Program-made: the position numbers and the translations under genes
In this document: positions 8,928-16,187 of the stretch, piece after piece
Position numbering within the stretch: position 1 is the first letter of the stretch
Layout of the letters: every line of letters begins with the position of its first letter
Source: Thermodesulfovibrionia bacterium
GTDB lineage: Bacteria; Nitrospirota; Thermodesulfovibrionia; UBA6902; BMS3Bbin08
Direction of reading: 5' to 3'
Assembly (NCBI GenBank): GCA_030694425.1
Contig: JAUXYI010000040.1
Coordinates: 1 to 41,570, forward strand
DNA: 41,570 nt
Notes under the pieces: generated by a model
The model's database searches: none
What the model was told of the DNA's origin: nothing
What the model saw: only the letters and a program-made list of their open reading frames with translations

Positions 8928-9104
8928 CTGGATTCCCGTTTTCACGGGAATGACGTCATTCCTGCGAAAGCAGGAATCCAGGTTACTTAAGTTGTTACTA
9001 ATGAGTTTATCCGTAGAACCACACAATTTGTCATGCTCCCGATGCTTCGGGATTCGGCATCCTTCTTAAGAACTTAAGAAAGATTGCGGACAAGCCGCAA
9101 TGAC
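8928..9104. repeat. Two adjacent GTCATTCC-family elements
   Basis: 8928-8982 is two back-to-back palindromes (GGATTCCCGTTTTCACGGGAATGAC, then GTCATTCCTGCGAAAGCAGGAATCC). 9030-9104 is a second type with CCCGATGCTTCGGGA and GATTGCGGACAAGCCGCAATGAC; this type recurs at 33215-33285. No gene is seen. Confidence 0.85.
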
Positions 9105-9154
9105 AGCAATGAAAACCGATGTAGTCTTGATTAATACCTTATTAGTAACTTTTG

Positions 9155-9730
9155 CTATAGGCTTTTTTTACAGTTTATAACCCTTTTTTCAGTGATTATT
9201 TTATCTATCTTCACATCATGGCTTTCATTCGGCACCTTTGAAACAATCTGTTCTTCAAATGCAAGGGCAATTGTAGTAACAGGCTTTTCAGATTTTGAGA
9301 GAAGTTTATCATAATATCCAAAGCCATATCCAATGCGGTTTCCATTCTTGTCAAACCCTGCGCCTGGAACTATTGCAACGTCAATGTTCTTTAAGCCCTT
9401 TTCTCTGCTTTTTGCAGCCCTTGGCTCCATAATACCCATATAACCTGATTCAAGTTTAGAGATGTCTTTTATTTTGTAAAGTTTTAATTCTTTTTTTTCT
9501 CTGTCAACGCCTGGCAATGCAATCATCTTTTTCAGTTTAAGGGCATGCTGTATGCATTTAATTGTGTCTACCTCGCTTTTAAACGATGCATAAAATAATA
9601 TGCTTTTTGCTTTCTTAAAATCCACTGAAGCAAAGAGCCTTTTTCTTATGGCTGATTCTTTTTTTTTCTTTTCTTCAGGCGTGATGCTGTTTCTTTTCTT
9701 TAAAAGTGCCTCTCTAACGCCTCGTTTCAA
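9155..9730 (-). CDS. 5-formyltetrahydrofolate cyclo-ligase
   Basis: A 191-residue enzyme converting 5-formyl-THF with ATP to 5,10-methenyl-THF. It begins MKRGVREALLKKRNSI with the basic N-terminal helix of the family, has ILFYASFKSEVDT and VDREKKELKLYKI in the middle, and the conserved IDVAIVPGAGFDKNGNRIGYGFGYYDKLL with the ATP- and folate-binding glycines. The start overlaps the cooC stop by 4 bp, so they are co-transcribed. It keeps the folate pool available for the neighbouring FolD and MetF. Confidence 0.92.
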   Translation of the reverse strand: MKRGVREALLKKRNSITPEEKKKKESAIRKRLFASVDFKKAKSILFYASFKSEVDTIKCIQHALKLKKMIALPGVDREKKELKLYKIKDISKLESGYMGIMEPRAAKSREKGLKNIDVAIVPGAGFDKNGNRIGYGFGYYDKLLSKSEKPVTTIALAFEEQIVSKVPNESHDVKIDKIITEKRVINCKKSL

Positions 9731-10500
9731 ACAGATGTCTCCAGTGTTTTTTTAATTTTTTTAACTTCATCAATTGTTTGCTGTGAAGTCTCATACGACG
9801 GTAATCCTTTAATGTCTGTTTCCATTATATTATTGTTGAAACTGATTGCCCCTAAGAATGAGATATCGCTCAAAGCATTTTTTATAAAAGTGATATCCTC
9901 TTCCTTTCTAACCTTGTTTGCAACTATAAAAACTTTTTTAACGCCAAGCTCTTTTGCAAATTGTTTAACAGCAGTGGCTGTTTGAATACTCCTTTGTCCC
10001 GGCTCAACAACCACAATAAAGGCATCCACGCCCTCAGCAGTCCCTCTTGTGAGATGCTCTATGCCAGCCTCCATATCTACGATTACAACTTCATCCCTCT
10101 CAACAATAAGATGTTTTAAAAGTCTTCTCAAAAGTGCATTTTCAGGGCAGTAGCAGCCTGATGCAGCAGTTTTTGATTTGCCCATCACGAGCAGGGTGAC
10201 ACCATTGATTTTATAACCAAAGCCGTCGGGAATATCATCCACCCTTGGATTAATTTTAAATATTCCTCCGCTCGTTCCGGGCTTTGCACCTGTTCTTTCC
10301 TCAATTAATTCTGCCATCTCAGCTATTGCCTTTAGTTTTTCGGTTTCATTTTTAGGAACTCCAAGCGCTGAAGCAAGATTTGCATCAGGGTCTGCATCAA
10401 CAGCGATTACTTTTTTACCCTCTGAGGCAAATAAATAACTCAATATAGCTGAAATGGTGGTTTTTCCAACGCCGCCTTTGCCTGTAATTGCTATTTTCAT
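9727..10500 (-). CDS. cooC: CooC/AcsF-type nickel-insertion ATPase
   Basis: A 257-residue MinD-like ATPase. Residues 7-14 are the deviant Walker A GKGGVGKT, followed by VIAVDADPDANLASALG; VVIVDMEAGIEHLTRG is the Walker B region and SGCYCPENALLR carries the CXC that binds nickel in CooC dimers. These proteins load nickel into carbon monoxide dehydrogenase or acetyl-CoA synthase. It is the first gene of the minus-strand block and overlaps the cyclo-ligase gene, tying one-carbon folate metabolism to CODH/ACS maturation. The CODH/ACS genes themselves are not in the window. The 160 bp upstream contains a CACAGATTAACACAG repeat. Confidence 0.9.
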   Translation of the reverse strand: MKIAITGKGGVGKTTISAILSYLFASEGKKVIAVDADPDANLASALGVPKNETEKLKAIAEMAELIEERTGAKPGTSGGIFKINPRVDDIPDGFGYKINGVTLLVMGKSKTAASGCYCPENALLRRLLKHLIVERDEVVIVDMEAGIEHLTRGTAEGVDAFIVVVEPGQRSIQTATAVKQFAKELGVKKVFIVANKVRKEEDITFIKNALSDISFLGAISFNNNIMETDIKGLPSYETSQQTIDEVKKIKKTLETSV

Positions 10501-10522
10501 TTGAATTTACCTTTTAAAACAA

Positions 10523-10602
10523 ATTTAGCCACAGATGAACACAGATTAACACAGAAAGTAAGATAAATATAATGACAATCCAGTCCTTTATCTGCGGCAA
10601 TC
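10523..10602. repeat. CACAGATTAACACAGA-type dispersed repeat
   Basis: TTTAGCCACAGATGAACACAGATTAACACAGA opens it and TCTGCGGCAATCCATGG closes it. It lies just upstream of cooC and is related to the elements at 8205 and 39692. Confidence 0.7.
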
Positions 10603-10663
10603 CATGGTCTTTTAAAAAGGTTTAAAATACTACCATTTAGAGAGAAATTTTGTCAAAAATCCC

Positions 10664-10692
10664 TTGACAATACAAAGGGTTTAAAGAATAAT
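10664..10692 (+). promoter_or_regulatory. Array 1 leader promoter
   Basis: TTGACA (10664-10669), 17 bp, then AATAAT (10687-10692). The 37 bases starting at TTGACA match those at 34852 at 34 positions, and the second copy stands at the left end of array 2. A promoter at the head of a cassette array would play the role of the integron Pc promoter. The next gene starts 700 bp away, so what it now transcribes is uncertain. Confidence 0.55.
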
Positions 10693-10854
10693 TAAAACAT
10701 GCAAACCTTATCTTCTCAGACAAAGGGGTGATAAGTGACATATTTTTTCAAAAAGAGGGTTTTTAACTATTCAGCCAGAATGAAAATATCCGCACCAAGT
10801 GCTACTATCATCCCATATTCTGGAGCAAAATGGCACTCGGTGCTATTGTGAAGT

Positions 10855-10873
10855 AGTTAGCCGTTCATTACAG
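10855..10873 (+). other. GTTAGCCG recombination-core-like site, array 1
   Basis: AGTTAGCCGTTCATTACAG here matches AGTTAGCCGCTCATTGCAG at 35169-35187 with two differences, and attC-f continues GTTAGTTGTTCATTGCGG. GTTA is the cleavage-side box of integron sites. To the left, GCACCAAGTGC and GCACTCGGTGC can pair (10 of 11), but no matching TAAC box is at the expected spacing. It may be an attI-like or decayed site. Confidence 0.4.
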
Positions 10874-10962
10874 GCAGGGAGAAAGGATACTTATAAGAGA
10901 AAAACAACCGTCCCATTAAATTCAAGTTTGCTATACTGTAATAGATTATAATCGGTAATCTA

Positions 10963-11284
10963 TATTAACCTGAATCCTGCGTGAAAATATCATAATTTTA
11001 CCTTTCTGGATTCCCGCTTACTGACTGCGGGAATGACGACCAGATAAATGTCATACCCGAAGTTTTTAATCGGGCATCCAGTTCTTTTTCTATTTATTTT
11101 AATGCATATTCCATCATATCTTTGTAAATTTTTTGGGCTTCGTTTCATCTGTAATGTTAACCTAATTAAAAAGTAGGTTAACGTGATAACTAATAAATTA
11201 TACAATAAAGCTATATTTGTCCTTGAGTTTTTGGTAAGTTGTGTTATCATAACTTAAATAATGACGCAGGATTCAGGATTAATA
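10963..11284. mobile_element. About 320-bp non-coding element with inverted repeat ends
   Basis: The left end TATTAACCTGAATCCTGCGT (10963-10982) is the inverted complement of the right end (11264-11284) apart from one extra base; the 14-bp core CCTGAATCCTGCGT is perfect. Inside lie a GTCATTCC-family repeat (11006-11081) and AT-rich sequence with no convincing gene. The form suggests a MITE-like element or a relic insertion. It sits just upstream of the TIR gene. Confidence 0.55.
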
Positions 11285-11400
11285 TTAGGAGGGAGAGACC
11301 AAAAAGTTAGATTATCTTAAATTTTAGCAGGATAAAAGTACTAAGTTGCACAAAATTTTATATCAATAGATGAAGCTAAACCATTTGCCGAGGAGGTAAT

Positions 11401-11775
11401 ATGAAAAGAGTATTTATTTCATTCGCTATCGAGGATGAATTCGCAAGAAATAATTTAGTCCATCAGGCAAAGCAAGAACATACGCCTTTTGAATTTGTTG
11501 ACATGTCTGTTAAGGAACCTTGGTCAGCATCGTGGAAAACTAAATGTAGGGAGAGAATAAAAGGGTGTGATGGAGTTATTGCTTTTATAAGCAGGAATAC
11601 ACCCGGAGCTGAGGGAGCATGCTGGGAAATTAAATGTGCTATTGAAGAGGGCGTTCCCATTAAAGGATTCTGGGTACATGCAGATGATCCATGTTGTAAA
11701 CCAGTTGAACTTGGTTACAAACCCGTGGTTTACTGGACATGGGAAAACATTAAAAACTTCATAAATTCGTTATGA
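11401..11775 (+). CDS. TIR-like domain protein (DUF1863/ThsB-like)
   Basis: A 124-residue single-domain protein. KRVFISFAIEDEFARNNLV is the first strand and helix of the TIR-like DUF1863 fold, CRERIKGCDGVIAFISRNT the central strand, and GACWEIKCAIEEG carries the predicted catalytic Glu76. This family includes ThsB, the phage sensor of Thoeris, which makes a cyclic ADP-ribose-type signal from NAD. No ThsA effector is nearby; a RipA-like membrane protein follows after 9 bp and a second TIR protein lies beyond. The Shine-Dalgarno GAGGAGGTAAT is strong. An anti-phage role is inferred. Confidence 0.8.
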   Translation: MKRVFISFAIEDEFARNNLVHQAKQEHTPFEFVDMSVKEPWSASWKTKCRERIKGCDGVIAFISRNTPGAEGACWEIKCAIEEGVPIKGFWVHADDPCCKPVELGYKPVVYWTWENIKNFINSL

Positions 11776-11784
11776 ATTGCCGAT

Positions 11785-12285
11785 ATGAGCAGCCAATCTG
11801 AAATTATTGCTCGCACCTTACTTGGGGTATCTGAAACTGACTATGGTAACTGTTATCGTGAGCACCTTTTAACACAATACTTAAAATATCTTGATATGGC
11901 AGATAAGATAAGTGACAGGAGGTCTGCCTCAAATACTTTCTTTCTTACGGTAAATACAGCCTTAATATCAGCTATCGGAATTGCCAATTTAGTGTCTCAA
12001 ATGAAATCACCCTTCTTTTTTGCAATAGTTGGGTTTGCTGCTATTCTTTTGTGTTACTCTTGGTATCGTTTAATTCGTTCTTATAAAGATCTAAATACGG
12101 CTAAATTCAAAGTAATTCACGAACTCGAAAAACATTTGCCGATCCGTCTTTTTGATGCAGAGTGGGAGAGTGTCGGGAGAGGAAAGAATAAAAAACTTTA
12201 CTTACCCTTTACTCACATTGAAATATATGTGCCTTGGATATTTATATTGCTTTATAGTTCTTTGATTCTGTATGTAGTTATTTAG
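11785..12285 (+). CDS. RipA-like small membrane protein, probable partner of the TIR protein
   Basis: A 166-residue protein. The soluble N-terminus (HLLTQYLKYLDMADKISDRRSASNTFFLT, about 28-56) resembles the RipA family of oligomeric membrane proteins. Two hydrophobic segments follow (about 54-73 and 77-95), then a charged cytoplasmic stretch with KHLPIRLFDAEW and a last membrane helix (150-166). The gene starts 9 bp after the TIR gene, so the two form one unit. By analogy with other TIR and SLATT-type systems it could be a membrane effector opened by a TIR-made nucleotide; this is inference from arrangement only. Confidence 0.6.
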   Translation: MSSQSEIIARTLLGVSETDYGNCYREHLLTQYLKYLDMADKISDRRSASNTFFLTVNTALISAIGIANLVSQMKSPFFFAIVGFAAILLCYSWYRLIRSYKDLNTAKFKVIHELEKHLPIRLFDAEWESVGRGKNKKLYLPFTHIEIYVPWIFILLYSSLILYVVI

Positions 12286-12296
12286 TCAATTTATCA

Positions 12297-12440
12297 GTGC
12301 AAGCAATAAAGGTCGCAGTGTTTGATGTGGAATTTTGGGTATCAACTACAAAGATTGAATCCCTTTGCAACTTTGTACCCAAAAAGTTAGATGAAATTTC
12401 GAGAGGCAATAAATTTAAGTATGAGAGGAGGACAGGATAA
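12297..12440 (+). CDS. Possible 47-residue small protein (weak)
   Basis: A GTG-initiated reading frame of 47 codons fills the gap between the RipA-like gene and the second TIR gene, ending 3 bp before the latter's ATG. It reads IKVAVFDVEFWVSTTKIESL near the start and ends YERRTG. No good Shine-Dalgarno is visible and I do not recognise it. It could be a real small gene of the operon, a relic, or chance. Confidence 0.25.
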   Translation: MQAIKVAVFDVEFWVSTTKIESLCNFVPKKLDEISRGNKFKYERRTG

Positions 12441-12443
12441 ATC

Positions 12444-13583
12444 ATGGCAGAAACTTGTTTTAAGGCATTTCTGAGTTGTAGTTTTGCCGAGGAAGACAAA
12501 GAAGTAATAGATTTCTTTAAAAAAATGATCGCAGCATTTGATATACAACCTTTAGTCTATGACTACCAAGAAATAGGGAAAATATCAAATAAGGTTAAGG
12601 CCAATATAATCGAGAGTGATTGTTTAATAGCAATAGCGACAAAGAGAAATAAAATTGAGGGGTCAAATTACTGGTCATGTTCTGACTGGATTCAACACGA
12701 AATTGCACTTGCCCATGCATATAGCAAACCCATTGCAATCTTTTTTGAAGAAGGAGTTAAAATTGAAGGTCTTATCTCAATGGAAGAAAGACGAGAAAGA
12801 TTCAACAGACAAAATCTTATCAGCAACATAGACAAAATCACAGCATTTTTGTATAAGCTGAGAAACTACTTAGAATCTACAGATCAAACTTTGCAAGTAC
12901 CACTTTTATTAAGGCATTATATCCATGCAAAAGATCAAATGCTTTCTAAAGAACTTCTTGCTGAAAGAACTGAGATTTTAATGGAATCCTTAATTGATGG
13001 GTTAGAAGCAACGCATCATTCTATAGAACTCGAAGAAACAACTCCTGGACTATCAGTAAAACCCTTAGAATTTGACTTTAAATGTTTAGAGAAACCTTCA
13101 GGTACAAAGGTAGAGCCATTTATAGCCTTAAATACAGAAGCAAAGTTTTTCTGGAAGATTTTATTTAATCCTCCTCTCAAAAAAGGTGAAAGGGTAAAAT
13201 ATACTTTCAAGGAAGTTCGTCCTAATTATCGCCCCTACTCTTACGAGGAATTGATGAAAAGAATCGAGCAAGGAACTTATGAGTATAAGGAACCAAAGTG
13301 TGAGGCTTGCGAATGGACTATTGTCTATCCAACATATGAATTACGTCATGAATTTGAATTTCCAGAGAACTATGAAATTGAGAATTTCTATCCAGATGTG
13401 GCTATCGGGGAAGCAAAACTTAAAGCAGAAAATGAAGTAAAACGAATCGAAGAAGGAAATATGTTTACCGCCGAAAAGATATTTGATAAATGGGTATTAA
13501 AACTTCATGTACCAAAACCTTTCCAAAATTATACGTATTGTACATATTATTTGCCATTAAAGACACAACGAGAAACAAAATAA
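12444..13583 (+). CDS. TIR-domain protein with uncharacterised C-terminal domain
   Basis: A 379-residue protein. Residues 5-105 look like a TIR/nucleotide-binding Rossmann domain: FKAFLSCSFAEEDKEVIDFF, then VKANIIESDCLIAIATKR and DWIQHEIALAHAYSKPIAIFF, where Glu86 sits at the NADase position. A helical linker (about 130-200) follows. The C-terminal 170 residues are beta-rich, with a CEAC pair and many aromatic residues; I do not recognise this domain. It follows the TIR/RipA pair in the same orientation with no attC-like site between them, so all may belong to one cassette. The ribosome binding site is GAGAGGAGGACA. Confidence 0.65.
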   Translation: MAETCFKAFLSCSFAEEDKEVIDFFKKMIAAFDIQPLVYDYQEIGKISNKVKANIIESDCLIAIATKRNKIEGSNYWSCSDWIQHEIALAHAYSKPIAIFFEEGVKIEGLISMEERRERFNRQNLISNIDKITAFLYKLRNYLESTDQTLQVPLLLRHYIHAKDQMLSKELLAERTEILMESLIDGLEATHHSIELEETTPGLSVKPLEFDFKCLEKPSGTKVEPFIALNTEAKFFWKILFNPPLKKGERVKYTFKEVRPNYRPYSYEELMKRIEQGTYEYKEPKCEACEWTIVYPTYELRHEFEFPENYEIENFYPDVAIGEAKLKAENEVKRIEEGNMFTAEKIFDKWVLKLHVPKPFQNYTYCTYYLPLKTQRETK

Positions 13584-13679
13584 GCTCAAAACCCTAACTT
13601 CATATAATTGACCTATGAAATGGATGTAAGATAAAAAGAAAAATGAGACGGTTGTTCTATTATAATGCCTGCAACGGAC

Positions 13680-13747
13680 GGCTAACACGTTGCAAAAGAC
13701 TGACGTCAAAACCCATTGGGGCTTCTTTTGCAACGGGAACGTTAGCG
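13680..13747 (+). other. attC-like site b
   Basis: GGCTAAC (13680-13686), one base, CGTTGCAAAAG (13688-13698), a 26-nt loop, CTTTTGCAACG (13725-13735, perfect complement), GGAAC, then GTTAGCG (13741-13747). Total 68 nt. Outer boxes pair at 6 of 7 positions. It lies between two plus-strand genes, as an attC site would, and shares its exact geometry with sites d and g. Confidence 0.7.
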
Positions 13748-13780
13748 GAAATCGCATCAATTACATGAGAGGACTTCATA

Positions 13781-14665
13781 ATGACAGATAACTATTTTAG
13801 TGAAAGAGAACTTGGTCCGCCGCCACGAAATAAGGAAAAAATAGATCAGGGGTTTTGGGGTGGGTTCAGGACTCTTATTCAGGCTCGTATAAATGATGGT
13901 TCATTGGCAGAACGCTTTCCGATTAATTGTTTTGATGCTCCTATTCCTATTGGATGTGATGAATCAGCTATCAAACTGGCATTTGAAGCTGAGTTTCCCT
14001 TAATTGAATGGCCCTTTTATTCAAATGACCTGCCAGATTCCTTATTAGTGTTAGATGCAATTGAATTTTTCAATCGATATATTTCAAAACCAATCAGGAA
14101 AGAATATCACTCATTCGGGAAACATCATCACTTTATTTCATTCGATAAGGATGAAGGTCAACGGGAATATTTAAAAGATGTCAACCGACTTTTTAGACGA
14201 AACAGCCTTGCATTCGAGCTTAAAGAAAATGGTCGTGTCATACGATTAGAACCAATTGTTCTCCGTGAGACATTGGCCAGCGCAGTTTTTCATACAGAAG
14301 ATGGAGAACTCAACCGTCTTCTTGAACTTGCTCGTGAAAAGTTCCGCGATCCCGATGTAAACATTCGAAGGGAAGCAGTCGAAAAACTCTGGGATGCTTG
14401 GGAACGTTTAAAAACTCTTGAACCAGGGTCGGACAAGAAGAAACAGGTTGAAGTAATGCTCACAAAAGCCATTCCAGAATCAGAGTTTCGTGAGCGTATT
14501 AATGATGAAGCTATCGCATTGACTAAAATCGGAAATGATTTTGCGATTCGCCACACTGAGATAAACAAAGTGATAATCTCAGAAAGCGAGTTTTTAGATT
14601 ATCTTTTCCACCGTCTTTTTGCATTGATTCTACTATTGCTCCGCCGAACTGGACGAGTGCGGTAG
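13781..14665 (+). CDS. Possible AbiJ-like abortive-infection protein with C-terminal HEPN-like region
   Basis: A 294-residue soluble protein. The N-terminal half (FSERELGPPPRNKEKIDQGF, then a helical section to about 110) is followed by RREAVEKLWDAWERLKTLEP and a C-terminal ALTKIGNDFAIRHTEINK segment, which resembles the HEPN-type end of AbiJ-family proteins, with Arg-His in the RNase-motif position. If correct, it is a predicted ribonuclease acting in phage defence. It is the first gene after attC-like site b. No recognised attC lies before the protease gene 52 bp on, so the two may share a cassette. Assignment rests on the C-terminal motif only. Confidence 0.5.
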   Translation: MTDNYFSERELGPPPRNKEKIDQGFWGGFRTLIQARINDGSLAERFPINCFDAPIPIGCDESAIKLAFEAEFPLIEWPFYSNDLPDSLLVLDAIEFFNRYISKPIRKEYHSFGKHHHFISFDKDEGQREYLKDVNRLFRRNSLAFELKENGRVIRLEPIVLRETLASAVFHTEDGELNRLLELAREKFRDPDVNIRREAVEKLWDAWERLKTLEPGSDKKKQVEVMLTKAIPESEFRERINDEAIALTKIGNDFAIRHTEINKVIISESEFLDYLFHRLFALILLLLRRTGRVR

Positions 14666-14717
14666 CCTTATTCACTGTTTTTGAGAGAATATATGCAACA
14701 AATTGAATGGGGGCATT

Positions 14718-15728
14718 ATGAAGAAAATTAAAGCAAATCATTTATTGATTTTTTTAAGCATGATTACTATTTTATTTTCAATCCCTTTGCTGAGCCATGC
14801 AAAGACTGCAAGAGAAATAGCACAGAACAGCTTTCCATCAGTCGTAATGCTTTTAATGGAGGATTCAAATGGTCAACCGCTTTCTTTAGGGAGCGGTTTT
14901 TTTGTTAGAGAAGGGATAGTTGCTACCAATCTTCATGTAATAGAAGGTGCGGCAAAAGGTTATGTAAAAATAGTTGCTCAGAAGTTAAAATATGACATTG
15001 CAGGTATTCTTGGAATTGACAAGGAACATGACCTTGTACTTTTGTCTATAAAAGGTGCTAAAGCGCCATCCCTATCTCTTGGCGATGGCCAACAAGTTGC
15101 TGTTGGTGATGAAGTTTATGCGGTTGGTAATCCGCAAGGGCTTGAAGGCACGTTTTCCCAAGGCATCATTAGCAGTATTCGTCAAGTCGCTTCTGAAACT
15201 ATTTTACAAATAACAACACCTATTTCCCCGGGGAGTAGTGGCGGTCCTGTACTAAATGTTCAAGGTACAGTAATTGGCGTCGCTGTAGCTACATTCAAGG
15301 GCGGTCAAAATCTAAACTTCGCCATTCCTATTTCTTATTTGTCATCGCTGCTGCAGAATATAAAACCTCTCATGGCTCTATCTGGGAAGACACGATCCAA
15401 GCAGGACAAATCAATTCTCGATGGTTTAGGGGAGCGGAGTGTTGGAGGTGTTGTTGGAGGACAACTAACATGGACGTATTCAGTTTTGCAAAGTGGTGAT
15501 TATGCTTTTTCCTTTAGAAATCAACTTCGTGAACCAGTGAAAGACATCTATTGTCTTGTCGTATTTTATGACCGTGCAGACAACCCTATAGATGTTAATG
15601 TTGTACGCTATAGTGGTGTTATTCCAGCTGGACTTGCAAAGAGAGTAACGAGTCGGGTCGATGAAAGCGTTCAGAAATTAACGAGTAGAGTTGAATTTAG
15701 AATTTTAGATTTCAAGATAATAGAATGA
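14718..15728 (+). CDS. Trypsin-like (S1C/HtrA-type) serine protease, exported
   Basis: A 336-residue protein. Residues 1-28 are a signal peptide (LLIFLSMITILFSIPLLSHA). The catalytic triad is visible: His73 in IVATNLHVIEGA, Asp105 in KEHDLVLLS, Ser174 in SPGSSGGPVLN. No PDZ domain follows; instead there is a beta-rich C-terminal domain of about 100 residues (SGDYAFSFRNQLREPVKDIY). It acts in the periplasm or at the envelope. The ATG at 14718 is chosen because GGGGG stands 6 bp upstream; an in-frame TTG at 14703 has no such site. Trypsin-like proteases occur with bacterial defence genes, but this one is secreted. Confidence 0.85.
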   Translation: MKKIKANHLLIFLSMITILFSIPLLSHAKTAREIAQNSFPSVVMLLMEDSNGQPLSLGSGFFVREGIVATNLHVIEGAAKGYVKIVAQKLKYDIAGILGIDKEHDLVLLSIKGAKAPSLSLGDGQQVAVGDEVYAVGNPQGLEGTFSQGIISSIRQVASETILQITTPISPGSSGGPVLNVQGTVIGVAVATFKGGQNLNFAIPISYLSSLLQNIKPLMALSGKTRSKQDKSILDGLGERSVGGVVGGQLTWTYSVLQSGDYAFSFRNQLREPVKDIYCLVVFYDRADNPIDVNVVRYSGVIPAGLAKRVTSRVDESVQKLTSRVEFRILDFKIIE

Positions 15729-15737
15729 TGCAAAATC

Positions 15738-15756
15738 GCCTAACATGGTACAAAAG
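15738..15756 (+). other. Left half of an attC-like site (site c, truncated)
   Basis: GCCTAAC (15738-15744), one base and TGGTACAAAAG (15746-15756) match the left arms of the complete sites. The expected CTTTTGTACCA and GTTAGGC are absent; the sequence runs instead into the 110-bp repeat at 15773. It directly follows the protease gene. Confidence 0.6.
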
Positions 15757-15772
15757 ATTTTATCTAAACCCT

Positions 15773-15882
15773 TCCAGAGTGCAAAGAGGGTCAAGTCTTT
15801 CTTCTTGCAGTTTTGCCCGCAACGGCAGAGAACAGCATGCTTGTCTACGACTCGTAGAGAGGTTTACACCCAAAGGCTACGC
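15773..15882 (+). repeat. 110-bp cassette-border repeat, copy 1
   Basis: 102 of 110 bases match 17314-17423 without gaps. It starts TCCAGAGTGCAAAGAGGGTC, contains the palindrome TCTACGACTCGTAGA and an AGAGAACAGCATGCTTG segment resembling an attC left arm (AGATAACAGAGTGCTTG in site d), and ends CCCAAAGGCTACGC like an attC loop. The right arm is missing. A reading frame through it is spurious. Confidence 0.75.
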
Positions 15883-15974
15883 TCTTCTCAAATCATAAAA
15901 TTAAAACAACTATACTTGGAGCCATTGTGATATAATGAATTTATAATTATCCTTATGTGAAAGGAGGGTAAGAA

Positions 15975-16187
15975 ATGCATACGCAAATGAAGTACGAAGA
16001 TGAGATTATCAAGGAGTTGCAGAATATACCTGATGAACAGATTCTTAATCTTCTCAACATGATACGCATCTTCAAAAAAAGTATCAATATGCAGCGGGAA
16101 GCTGATTTCTATCTCAAAAAAGAATTTGATGAGTGGGATATTTTAAGCGACGAAGCACTAAGTAATTTTGAGGCTAAATTATCGTGA
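15975..16187 (+). CDS. Antitoxin partner of the MazF/PemK toxin
   Basis: A 70-residue acidic protein, unrecognised as a named family but similar in form to DUF2281-type antitoxins: an N-terminal helix (MKYEDEIIKELQNIPDEQIL) followed by a C-terminal tail rich in Glu and Asp (LKKEFDEWDILSDEALSNFE) suited to binding a toxin. Its stop overlaps the toxin start by 4 bp. GGAGGGTAAGAA precedes the ATG. The short promoter region upstream carries TATAATGAATTTATAATTAT. Antitoxin identity is inferred from position, size and overlap. Confidence 0.7.
   Translation: MHTQMKYEDEIIKELQNIPDEQILNLLNMIRIFKKSINMQREADFYLKKEFDEWDILSDEALSNFEAKLS

Noticed and set aside
8205-10602. Regularly recurring CACAGAT repeats, considered as a CRISPR array.
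   Set aside because: Repeats are short, degenerate, inverted and widely dispersed, with no equal spacers and no cas genes.
10990-11250. An 86-codon minus-strand frame inside the inverted-repeat element.
   Set aside because: It is made partly of a GTCATTCC-family repeat and has no transposase-like features.
11401-12285. Calling the TIR gene pair a Thoeris system.
   Set aside because: No ThsA (SIR2/SLOG or Macro) effector is in the neighbourhood; only the TIR part matches.
11299-12392. CCAAAAAGTTAGAT occurs at 11299-11312 and 12379-12392 and contains GTTAGAT, a good R' box.
   Set aside because: No TAAC box or paired arms at the proper spacing upstream of either copy; the second lies within a possible small coding frame. 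Treated as coincidence.
15745-15930. A 61-codon frame after the protease gene.
   Set aside because: It runs through the 110-bp repeat and a truncated attC-like arm and resembles no protein.
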